Shown in pieces: positions 57,255 to 64,000 of a stretch of DNA of 64,000 nucleotides (position 1 is its first letter; the number at the start of each line of letters is the position of its first letter). The position numbers and the translations under genes were made by a program. The DNA is from Thalassovita mangrovi (GTDB lineage Bacteria > Pseudomonadota > Alphaproteobacteria > Rhodobacterales > Rhodobacteraceae): the NCBI RefSeq assembly GCF_009857745.1, contig NZ_WWEN01000002.1, positions 1 to 64,000 on the forward strand, in the 5' to 3' direction. The notes beneath the pieces were generated by a model. The model was not told the DNA's origin and ran no database searches. It was given only the letters and a program-made list of their open reading frames with translations.

Positions 57255-59215
57255 TCGGCGGGCACCCCGATCGCGGCGGTTCTCTTGCGCGCGCCGGCGG
57301 CGACGCGGTAACGCCGGTCGGACAGGCTCAGCATCCCGCCGATCGCCATCAGGATCGATCCGCCCCAGATCCAGTTCGCCAGCGGCTTGTAATAGCTGCG
57401 TACGGCCCAGCCGCCATCGGTCTGCGGATCGCCGATCACCACGTAGATGTCGCGCAGGAACCCGTTGTCGATCGCCGCCTCGGTGGTCGGCATCTTGGCC
57501 ACCGGATAGGTGCGCTTTTCCGGATGCAGGGTGGAAATCGCCTTGCCGTCCTTCGACAGGCTGAACGTGCCCATGGTCGAGAAATAGTTCGGCCCCTGCA
57601 CCCGTTCGACCTTGTCCAACACCAGGGTGTAGCCCGCGATGTCGAACGGTTCGCCGGTCTGCGCCACCAGGATGTCTTCCTGTTCCCAGGCCATCAGCCC
57701 GGAAATCCCCAGCATGGTCACGCCAAGCCCGGCATGGGCCACCGATTTCCCCCAATCGGCGCGCGGCAGCCGCATCAGCCGCTTGAAGCCGGCACTGCCG
57801 GTACGGGTCCACAGGTCAACCGCCGATCCGAAGACCAGCCAGGAGCCGAGGAACATCCCCACCGGCCCCAGCAGCGACCGGCCCGACTGCACCGCCCAGG
57901 CCAGCCCGCCGATCGCCAGCGCCAGCACGAAGACCGGCAGCAGCTTCTTGAAGGTCCGGCTGAGCGAGGCCCGTTTCCACGGCAGCATCGCGCCCACCGG
58001 CAGCACCAGCCCCAGCACCACCATGAAGGGGGTGAAGGCCATGTTGAAGAACGGTGCGCCGACCGACAGTTTACGGGCGAAGGCGATTTCGGCCACCAGC
58101 GGCCAGATCGTGCCGATGAAGACGACGAAGGCGGCGACCGCCAGCAGGATATTGTTCAGCACCAGCCCGCTTTCGCGGCTGACCATGCCGAAGATGCCCT
58201 TGGCCTCCATCGCGCTGGCCCGCGCGGCATACAGCATCAGCGCGCCGCCCATGAAGAAGGCGAGGATGAACAGGATGAATACGCCGCGTTCGGGATCGTT
58301 GGCGAAGGCGTGCACCGAGGTGATCACGCCCGAGCGCACGATGAACGTGCCGATCAGCGAAAAGCCGAAGGCCATGATCGCCAGCAGGATGGTCCAGCTT
58401 TTCAGGCTTTCGCGCTTTTCCACCACGATGGCCGAATGCAACAGGGCGGCGGCGATCAGCCAGGGCATGAAGGAGGCGTTTTCGACCGGGTCCCAGAACC
58501 AGAACCCGCCCCAGCCCAGTTCGTAATAAGCCCACCAGGACCCCAGCCCGATGCCGATGGTCAGGAAAACCCAGGCCGCCAGCGTCCAGGGCCGCACCCA
58601 ACGGGCCCAGGCGGCATCGACACGGCCCTCGATCAGCGCCGCGACGGCGAAGGAGAACGCCATCGAAAGCCCGACATAGCCCAGATACAGGAACGGCGGG
58701 TGGAAGGCCAAACCGGGGTCCTGCAGCAGCGGATTGAGGTCCTTGCCGTCAAACGGCGGCACCGCCAGGCGCAGGAACGGGTTCGAGGTGAACAGGATGA
58801 AGGCGAAGAAGGCCACCGAAATCGCCGATTGCACCGCCAGCACCCGCGCCTTCAGCGTCGGCGGCAGCGCCCCGCCGAACCAGGCTGCGGTGGCGCCGAA
58901 CAGGGTCAGGATCAGCACCCAAAGCAGCATCGATCCTTCGTGGTTGCCCCAGACGCCGGACACTTTGTACAGCATCGGCTTCATCGAATGGGAATTCTCC
59001 ACCACCAGTTTCAGCGAGAAATCCGAGGTGACGAAGGCATAGGTCAGCGCCGCGAAGGAAAAGGCGGTCAGCAGGAACTGCGCATTGGCCGCCGGTTCGG
59101 CCACGGCCATCCAGCCGGGCCAGCGTTTATGCGCGCCGATCAAGGGAACCACCGCCTGCACGCAGGCGACGAGGAAAGCGAGGACGAGGGCGAAGTGGCC
59201 GAGTTCTGTAATCAT
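57251..59215 (-). CDS. ccmF: Haem lyase CcmF
   Basis: Integral membrane enzyme that joins haem from CcmE to apocytochrome c. The 654-residue protein has about fifteen helices and the tryptophan-rich WWD domain, here [20 protein letters not shown], which binds haem on the periplasmic face. [14 protein letters not shown] near the N-terminus is also typical. It overlaps ccmH by four bases. Upstream, a holin/muramidase pair separates it from ccmE. Confidence 0.96.
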   Translation of the reverse strand: MITELGHFALVLAFLVACVQAVVPLIGAHKRWPGWMAVAEPAANAQFLLTAFSFAALTYAFVTSDFSLKLVVENSHSMKPMLYKVSGVWGNHEGSMLLWVLILTLFGATAAWFGGALPPTLKARVLAVQSAISVAFFAFILFTSNPFLRLAVPPFDGKDLNPLLQDPGLAFHPPFLYLGYVGLSMAFSFAVAALIEGRVDAAWARWVRPWTLAAWVFLTIGIGLGSWWAYYELGWGGFWFWDPVENASFMPWLIAAALLHSAIVVEKRESLKSWTILLAIMAFGFSLIGTFIVRSGVITSVHAFANDPERGVFILFILAFFMGGALMLYAARASAMEAKGIFGMVSRESGLVLNNILLAVAAFVVFIGTIWPLVAEIAFARKLSVGAPFFNMAFTPFMVVLGLVLPVGAMLPWKRASLSRTFKKLLPVFVLALAIGGLAWAVQSGRSLLGPVGMFLGSWLVFGSAVDLWTRTGSAGFKRLMRLPRADWGKSVAHAGLGVTMLGISGLMAWEQEDILVAQTGEPFDIAGYTLVLDKVERVQGPNYFSTMGTFSLSKDGKAISTLHPEKRTYPVAKMPTTEAAIDNGFLRDIYVVIGDPQTDGGWAVRSYYKPLANWIWGGSILMAIGGMLSLSDRRYRVAAGARKRTAAIGVPAE

Positions 59216-59302
59216 GGCCCGGTTATAGAGCTTTGAATATGATGGGCCAATGGGATTCGCACCGCCCCGCCGATCACATTGTCGCGGGGTCGGTTGACAG
59301 GG

Positions 59303-59334
59303 GCGAAATCCGGCGCGGATTTCGCGGCGTTTTT
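59303..59334 (+). repeat. Short perfect hairpin between holin and ccmF genes
   Basis: GCGAAATCCG (59303-59312) pairs with CGGATTTCGC (59316-59325) around a 3-base loop, followed on the plus strand by GGCGTTTTT. On the leftward strand, which carries the genes, there is no U-run, so its effect on ccmF expression is unclear. Confidence 0.45.
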
Positions 59335-59348
59335 CGTGTCAAGAAACG

Positions 59349-59906
59349 CTAGCGCGCCTCGCGCCAGTCCTCCAGCGCGGGATTGCGTTCCGGGGTGATC
59401 GCCTCCAGCGCCAGCGCCGCGTCGTGGCCGGTATCGGCCGCCGGTTCCATCCGCTCAAGCGTCCTGCCCGCCTGCCCCTGCGGCGCCCGGGCCAGGGTTT
59501 CGGACAGGCGCGCCTGGAATTCCTGCCCCTTGGCCTGATGCCGCGCGCCGAAATAGAACGACACGATCGCCCCCAGCAGCCACCACAGAGGTTCGGGCAC
59601 CAACGCCAGCCCCTGCATCCGCGCCGCGAACCATTCCGGGTCGGCCATCGCCGCCGCGAACAGCCCCAACGTGCCAAGCGCCAGCCCCGGCCGCGGCAGC
59701 CGGTTCACCGCATCCATCAGCCGGTCGAAGCGGCCGCGCTGCGGCAGTTGGAACTCCGCCCCGAACTGGCGCAGCGCGGCACCGCGCGCCTGCGCCGCGC
59801 GCACCGCCCGGGCCTCGGCATTTTCGCGAAACAGCTCCACCGTCCGGCGCAATTCCTGTTGCCCCGGACCGAACAGCACCTCGAACAGGCTTGCCATCAA
59901 TCCCAT
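59349..59906 (-). CDS. Holin family protein (3-TM type)
   Basis: A 185-residue small membrane protein resembling the holins that accompany GH108 muramidases in Rhodobacterales. Hydrophobic segments lie around 73-90 (GLALGTLGLFAAAMAD) and 103-122 (PEPLWWLLGAIVSFYFGAR), with a charged, Ala/Arg-rich N-terminal region. The C-terminus is hydrophilic. ATG 59906 has a GAGGG site; ATG 59897, which overlaps the muramidase stop (TGATG), is an alternative. It would make membrane lesions that let the muramidase reach the cell wall. In Rhodobacter capsulatus a similar pair releases gene transfer agents. Confidence 0.8.
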   Translation of the reverse strand: MGLMASLFEVLFGPGQQELRRTVELFRENAEARAVRAAQARGAALRQFGAEFQLPQRGRFDRLMDAVNRLPRPGLALGTLGLFAAAMADPEWFAARMQGLALVPEPLWWLLGAIVSFYFGARHQAKGQEFQARLSETLARAPQGQAGRTLERMEPAADTGHDAALALEAITPERNPALEDWREAR

Positions 59907-60508
59907 TTCGCCACCCTCGCGCTAAACTCCGCGTCGCTCAGCCGGTAGCGCGGCGCGATGAAGTCCTCGGCCCGTTTGATCCAGCCGCCCTTGCCGCCCG
60001 CCCGGGTGCGGGCGTATTTGCGGCTGGCCGGGCGGGCATCGGCCAGCCGGAAGTAATAATTGCGCCGCGCGATGCCATAGGCATCGGCAAGGTGATCCGA
60101 CGCCGCCATCGCTGCCGCCTGCGCCGCGCCCGCCGTTTGCGGCCCGATCACCCCGTCGACCGCGATGTCGTGGCCCATCTGGCGCAGCAGCCGCTGCAGG
60201 ATTTTCACCGCATTGGCGCCCGCGTTCACATACATGTCGAAGACGGAGGGCTGCAAAACCTCGGGCAAGCGGTCGATCCCCGGTTTCCGGAAATAATCGG
60301 TCAGGAAAATCTCAACCGCCCGGTCCCGCCCGAGCGCCCGCACATCCGCCGCATCCACGTCGCCGTCACCATCCAGGTCCAGCCTCAGGCGGCGCATCGT
60401 GTGAAGGGTGACGCCGTGATTGGTCGCCCCACCCGGATCGGCGGGATCGTCCACGAACCCGCCTTCGCGCGCCACGATCGTTCGCGCGATCTGCCTGACA
60501 TCCAACAT
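59897..60508 (-). CDS. GH108 N-acetylmuramidase (holin-associated endolysin)
   Basis: Peptidoglycan-cleaving muramidase of 203 residues. Glu15 in VAREGGFVDDP is the catalytic residue of GH108 (EGG motif), and DPGGATNHGVT follows as in the family. A calcium-loop-like insert DLDGDGDVDAADV (44-56) resembles an EF-hand or dockerin loop. The C-terminal half contains a peptidoglycan-binding-like segment with IAVDGVIGPQTAGA. There is no signal peptide, so export depends on the holin whose gene overlaps its end. It starts directly after a hairpin that follows ccmE. Confidence 0.9.
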   Translation of the reverse strand: MLDVRQIARTIVAREGGFVDDPADPGGATNHGVTLHTMRRLRLDLDGDGDVDAADVRALGRDRAVEIFLTDYFRKPGIDRLPEVLQPSVFDMYVNAGANAVKILQRLLRQMGHDIAVDGVIGPQTAGAAQAAAMAASDHLADAYGIARRNYYFRLADARPASRKYARTRAGGKGGWIKRAEDFIAPRYRLSDAEFSARVAKWD

Positions 60509-60509
60509 G

Positions 60510-60548
60510 AAAAACCCCAGCTCTGTCCGTTGCCGGATCAGGCTGGGG
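60510..60548 (-). terminator. Terminator-like hairpin between ccmE and the muramidase gene
   Basis: On the leftward strand CCCCAGC ... GCTGGGG, with inner CTG/CAG and TCCG/CGGA pairs, forms a long stem (60515-60548) followed by TTTTTC and then the muramidase ATG at 60508. The GGGG of its 3' arm is also the only possible ribosome site of that gene. Confidence 0.75.
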
Positions 60549-60587
60549 CGAATGGGTTAAGCGCCGGCAAACGGCCCGCGCTCAGGA

Positions 60588-61031
60588 TCAGCTGTTGGGG
60601 TCCTGGTAGACGCCCTGTTCCTTCAGCGCGTCCATGACTTCCTTGGGCATATAGCTTTCGTCATGTTTGGCAAGAATTTCAGAGGCTTCGAAGACACCGT
60701 TCACATATTTCCCGGTGCCGATCATGCCTTGGTTTTCCGCGAACAGGTCGGGCAGGATACCGGTGAAGACCACCGGCACGGTGGCGCCGCCATCGGTGAC
60801 GCTGAAGCTGACCGTTTCGCCTTCGCCGCGCTTCAGGGTGCCTTCTTCGACCAGCCCGCCGATGCGGAAGGTTTCCGACGGGCCCGGCGGTTCTGCCATG
60901 ACCTGGCTCGGCGAGCGGAAGAAATTGATCCCGTCGCGCATCGCATAGCCGATCAGCCCGGTCGACAGCGCCAGCGCGAACACGGCCACCACGATCACCT
61001 GAATACGACGCTTTTTCTTCAAGCCCTTCAT
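60588..61031 (-). CDS. ccmE: Cytochrome c maturation protein CcmE (haem chaperone)
   Basis: Periplasmic, membrane-anchored haem chaperone of 147 residues. A basic tail and one helix (10-30) precede an OB-fold domain. His123 in AKHDESYMP binds haem covalently and Tyr127 is its partner. RIGGLVEEG and PVVFTGILPDLF are typical strands. ATG 61031 (MKGLKKKRR) is chosen over an upstream start. It is separated from ccmF by the lysis cassette, and a terminator-like hairpin follows its stop. Confidence 0.95.
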   Translation of the reverse strand: MKGLKKKRRIQVIVVAVFALALSTGLIGYAMRDGINFFRSPSQVMAEPPGPSETFRIGGLVEEGTLKRGEGETVSFSVTDGGATVPVVFTGILPDLFAENQGMIGTGKYVNGVFEASEILAKHDESYMPKEVMDALKEQGVYQDPNS

Positions 61032-61184
61032 GCGCTTGCTCCTCACCCCTTGGTCTTCGGACCGGCCTTTGAAACCGCCCCCGGTTCCCCAATCATACAT
61101 GCAGTAGTTAGCATTGATAAGCCTCAGCGCAAGTCCCCCGGACTGCTACCTTTTGTCAGCAATGCCGGTCCCGGCCGATTCCCC

Positions 61185-61997
61185 TCAGGCGGCCTGGAAG
61201 GTGATCTTGCGGCGCAGGAACTGCGTGGCCCGGTCCGACACCTTGCGCGGATCGCCGGTGGTCAGGAACATCGATTCCGTGCCCGAACCAATCATGGATG
61301 GATGACGTTCGAGGTAATCTGCCAGGCTTTCCGCCACCAGGTTGGCCTGCGAATAGACCTTCACATCGGCCCCCAGGGCATCCTGGAACACGTCCTGCAT
61401 CAGCGGGTAATGGGTGCAGCCCAGGATCGCGGCCTCGGGATGGGGCATCTTGCGCTTCAGCGCGTCGACATGGCTGCGCACCAGCGCCTCGGCCAGGATC
61501 AGGTCGCCCTCTTCGATCGCGTCGACCACGCCGCCGCAGGCCTGCGCCTCGACATCCACGCCGATGGCGCGGAAGGCCAGTTCGCGCTGGAACGCGCGGC
61601 TGGCGACGGTGGCGGGGGTGGCGAACAGCGCCACGTGTTTCACCTCGACCTCGCGCGGCGGGCTGTTGTCACCCCAGCTGCGTTCGGTCAGCGCTTCGAT
61701 CAGCGGCACGAAGACACCCAGAACCCGCTTGTTGGGCGGGATCCAGCTTTCCTGCATCCGGCGCAGGGCGGCGGCGCTTGCGGTGTTACAGGCCAGGATC
61801 ACCAGGTCGCAGCCCGCATCCCACATCCGTTGCACCGCCGCGGTGGTCAGGTTGTATACGTCATCCGCGTCGCGCACCCCGTAAGGCGCGTTGGCGTTGT
61901 CCCCGAAATAGACGATCGGCACGTCGGGCAGCCGCTTGACCACCGCGTCCAGTACCGTCAATCCACCCAGACCACTGTCGAAAATGCCTACTGCCAT
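61185..61997 (-). CDS. murI: Glutamate racemase
   Basis: Supplies D-glutamate for peptidoglycan. The 270-residue protein has [12 protein letters not shown] with Asp7, the first catalytic cysteine Cys70 in ACNTAS and the second Cys194 in [19 protein letters not shown] is the usual substrate loop. ATG 61997 starts directly before the family N-terminus; a longer open frame overlaps the PlsC-type gene and is not used. It is on the same strand as the acyltransferase, 22 bases downstream of it. Confidence 0.96.
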   Translation of the reverse strand: MAVGIFDSGLGGLTVLDAVVKRLPDVPIVYFGDNANAPYGVRDADDVYNLTTAAVQRMWDAGCDLVILACNTASAAALRRMQESWIPPNKRVLGVFVPLIEALTERSWGDNSPPREVEVKHVALFATPATVASRAFQRELAFRAIGVDVEAQACGGVVDAIEEGDLILAEALVRSHVDALKRKMPHPEAAILGCTHYPLMQDVFQDALGADVKVYSQANLVAESLADYLERHPSMIGSGTESMFLTTGDPRKVSDRATQFLRRKITFQAA

Positions 61998-62019
61998 CTG
62001 TCTGCCACCCGATTTGCGC

Positions 62020-62898
62020 TTATGCGCGGTGTTTCTCTTCGAACTCATACCCGTAGGAGAGGGTTTTGAGCGGTGTTGGGGAAAGCTCATACGTCGCTTT
62101 GCGCAGGAAATCCATCAATGCTTTCGCATCGGTTTGCCGCGCGCTGATCTCTTTGCGGTCAATGGGTTGGCCGATCACGACCCGCACCGGGGTATCGATC
62201 CGCCGCCTGAATTCTTTGATCAAAAGCCCCATGCGCAGGGTGCTGTGCAGGTGACTGGCGATCTGGAACAAGCGGCTGGTATGACCGTCGAAATAGACCG
62301 GCACCACGGCAGCGTCCGATTTCGCCACCATCCGCGCGGTGAAATTGCGCCAACCCGGGTCCATCGGACGGGCAAAGGGCGTGGCGCCGGTCGACACCGT
62401 GCCGCCGGGGAACACCCCGACCGCACCGCCCTGCCCCAGATAGCTCAGGCAGTTCTTGCGGGTTTGCAGGTTCAGCTGCAGCGCCTCTTTCGTTTCGTCG
62501 AAGGAAACCGGCAGGATCGCCCGGTTCAGGTCGGGCGCCTTGCGGAACACCTGATGCGCCAGGATGCGGAAATCGCCGCGGGTGCGCGCCAGGATATGGC
62601 CCATCATCAGCCCGTCGAGGATGCCGTAGGGATGGTTGGCGATCAGGATCAGCGGGCCGGTCGTGGGGATGTTGGACAGCGATCCGCCCACCACCTCGAG
62701 CGTCAGCCCATAGCGATCCACCATCACCTGCCAGAAATCGCCGCCATTCGCGACGTCGAGGTCATAGCCCCGCGCGCGTTTGATCAAACCTATCCGCCCG
62801 GTGACGTTTTCCATCGCCCGGATCATCACGCGCCCGCCCCGGCTTTGCGCCGAATGGGCATAACTGATGTCGCGCGCGATTTGGTGTTTCGAAGCCAT
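62020..62898 (-). CDS. Lysophospholipid acyltransferase family protein (PlsC-like)
   Basis: A 292-residue acyltransferase. NHPYGILDG holds the catalytic His with an H-x5-D spacing, as in the OlsA/haemolysin-like branch rather than HX4D of classical Pls[12 protein letters not shown] is the acyl-acceptor motif and VVPVYFDG the last conserved block. It should acylate a lysophospholipid or lyso-ornithine lipid at the inner membrane. ATG 62898 is preferred; a GTG at 62946 would add 16 residues. It precedes murI by 22 bases. Confidence 0.85.
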   Translation of the reverse strand: MASKHQIARDISYAHSAQSRGGRVMIRAMENVTGRIGLIKRARGYDLDVANGGDFWQVMVDRYGLTLEVVGGSLSNIPTTGPLILIANHPYGILDGLMMGHILARTRGDFRILAHQVFRKAPDLNRAILPVSFDETKEALQLNLQTRKNCLSYLGQGGAVGVFPGGTVSTGATPFARPMDPGWRNFTARMVAKSDAAVVPVYFDGHTSRLFQIASHLHSTLRMGLLIKEFRRRIDTPVRVVIGQPIDRKEISARQTDAKALMDFLRKATYELSPTPLKTLSYGYEFEEKHRA

Positions 62899-63013
62899 GG
62901 CGGGATCGTCTTCAGATAGAATCACCGCCTGATTAGGAAATCCCACGCTTTCTGAATAGAGGCAAACCGCCGATTGGCCCCGGGCGGCATCAAACCGCCC
63001 GGGACCGATGGGT

Positions 63014-64000
63014 TCATTCCGCCGCCGTGGCCATCGCTGCCTTGGGGTTGGCGATCTGGTCCAGCAGCGCCTCGCGCTGTTTCGCCGCCTTCGCCTCGCT
63101 CTCGGCCTTGACCGGGCCGAAGCCGCGGATTTTCAGCGGCAGTTCGGCCAGCGCGACGGCGGCGTCCATGACCTCCGGCGACAGTTTGCCCGCCAGATCG
63201 GCCATGTCGGCCTCGTACTGCTTGATCAGTGCGCGTTCCATCTGCCGCTCCGCGGTGCGCCCGAACGGGTCAAACGGCGTGCCGCGCAGCCCCTTCATCT
63301 TCGCCAGTATACGGAAGCCGCGCATCATGCCCGGGCCAAATTCGCGTTTCTCGGGCCGTCCGTTCGCGCCCATCTTGGACAGGATCGGCGGAGACATGTG
63401 GAATTTCATTTTGAAATCGCCGTCGAATTCCGCCTCGGCCTTGGCGCGGGTATCCAGCAGCAGCCGCGCCACTTCGTATTCGTCCTTGTAGGACAACAGC
63501 TTGTGATAGCCCTTCGCCACCGCTTCCTTCATCCGCGGGTCGTCGAACTTGTCGACCAGCTTGCGGTATTTCTTGGCCAGGCGCTTGCCCTGATAATCGA
63601 TCAGCTTGTCGGCGCGGAAATCGATTTTCTCCTGCAGGCTCAGCGGTTTTTCGACCACTTTCGGGCTCAGCAGCGATGCCGCCTCTTCCGGGTGCAGCGC
63701 CGCCCAGCGGCCGATTTCGAAGGCGCGCAGGTTGCGTTCCACCGCAGCGCCGTTCAGCGTGATCGCCTCGATCAGCGCCTCGTGGCTCAGCGGCACCAAA
63801 CCGCGCTGCCAGGCCGCGCCGAAGATCATCATGTTGGAAAAGATCGAGTCGCCAAGCGTGACCCGCGCCAGTTCCGAGGCGTCGAACAGGATCACCTTGT
63901 CCTGCAGGCGTGCCTGCAACTGCAGCTCCAACCGGTCCGAGGGCAGATGGAATTCGGTGTTGCGGGTGAAATCGCCGGTGATGATTTCGTGGCTGTTGAC
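63014..64000 (-). CDS. Fused indolepyruvate ferredoxin oxidoreductase, partial (C-terminal part)
   Basis: The last 328 residues of a protein whose start lies beyond base 64000; the frame is open to the edge. The visible part covers the end of the gamma-type domain (DKVILFDASELARVTLGDSIFSNMMIFGAAWQRG in two stretches) and the C-terminal DUF6537-like extension (FHMSPPILSKMGANGRPEKREFGPGMM, also split). Full-length fused enzymes are about 1150 residues and turn aryl-pyruvates into aryl-acetyl-CoA. With iorA/iorB at 41-45 kb the genome therefore has two Ior systems. Families are assigned from motifs by eye. Confidence 0.88.
   Translation of the reverse strand, partial: VNSHEIITGDFTRNTEFHLPSDRLELQLQARLQDKVILFDASELARVTLGDSIFSNMMIFGAAWQRGLVPLSHEALIEAITLNGAAVERNLRAFEIGRWAALHPEEAASLLSPKVVEKPLSLQEKIDFRADKLIDYQGKRLAKKYRKLVDKFDDPRMKEAVAKGYHKLLSYKDEYEVARLLLDTRAKAEAEFDGDFKMKFHMSPPILSKMGANGRPEKREFGPGMMRGFRILAKMKGLRGTPFDPFGRTAERQMERALIKQYEADMADLAGKLSPEVMDAAVALAELPLKIRGFGPVKAESEAKAAKQREALLDQIANPKAAMATAAE

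Noticed and set aside
59349-60508. Remnant prophage
   Set aside because: Only the holin and muramidase are present, with no integrase, terminase or capsid gene and with core ccm genes on both sides.

Overview
The window is about 64 kb of high-GC chromosome from an alphaproteobacterium, almost certainly of the Rhodobacterales (Roseobacter/Paracoccaceae group). Pointers are an SOS box of the alphaproteobacterial type (GAAC-N7-GAAC) before lexA, a B12-dependent class II ribonucleotide reductase as a long single gene, the chain ppiD-trpE / trpGD-ung-trpC-moaC-moeA-lexA | comEC | gltX-gltA, RTX proteins with a C-terminal Hint domain, and a holin/GH108 muramidase pair of the kind used by gene transfer agents. 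No insertion sequence, integrase, CRISPR array, rRNA operon or replication origin was seen.

Layout. 1-3.5 kb: two tandem leftward RTX/Hint genes, the first cut by the window edge. 3.5-4.3 kb: AT-rich non-coding stretch, then tRNA-Leu(CAA). 4.5-7.1 kb: YqaA-type membrane protein, DsbB and a soluble chemotaxis receptor. 7.3-11.2 kb: nrdJ with paired NrdR boxes and a good terminator; tRNA-Pro(TGG) follows at 11.7 kb. 11.8-18 kb: DUF192 protein, double cold-shock protein, pdxH, fabI, gpt, a DUF2127 protein, an acyltransferase and an aminotransferase. 18-34 kb: core block with ppiD, trpE, rluE, a divergent polysaccharide deacetylase, trpGD, ung, trpC, moaC, moeA, lexA, comEC, gltX and gltA.

34.2-56.7 kb is an accessory catabolic region between core genes (gltA and ccmH). 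Its left half is one leftward array: an isatin-hydrolase-like enzyme, two related phytoene-desaturase-like flavoproteins, a MarR regulator, a two-subunit indolepyruvate oxidoreductase (iorA/iorB) and a complete peptide-type ABC importer. A divergent operon holds a cupin, an FAH-family hydrolase and an SDR. The right half is a CoA-ester pathway built on a fused flavin monooxygenase/old-yellow-enzyme protein of the anthraniloyl-CoA (salicylyl-CoA 5-hydroxylase) type, with an SDR, three hotdog thioesterases, a RidA deaminase, a second MarR and a PaaG-like enoyl-CoA hydratase. Read together they suggest breakdown of an indolic compound through isatin, isatinate, anthranilate and anthraniloyl-CoA. 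That is an inference: no CoA ligase is in the window.

56.8-64 kb: cytochrome c maturation genes ccmE, ccmF and ccmH, with the holin/muramidase cassette inserted between ccmE and ccmF, then murI, a PlsC-type acyltransferase and the C-terminal part of a fused indolepyruvate ferredoxin oxidoreductase that runs off the right edge.
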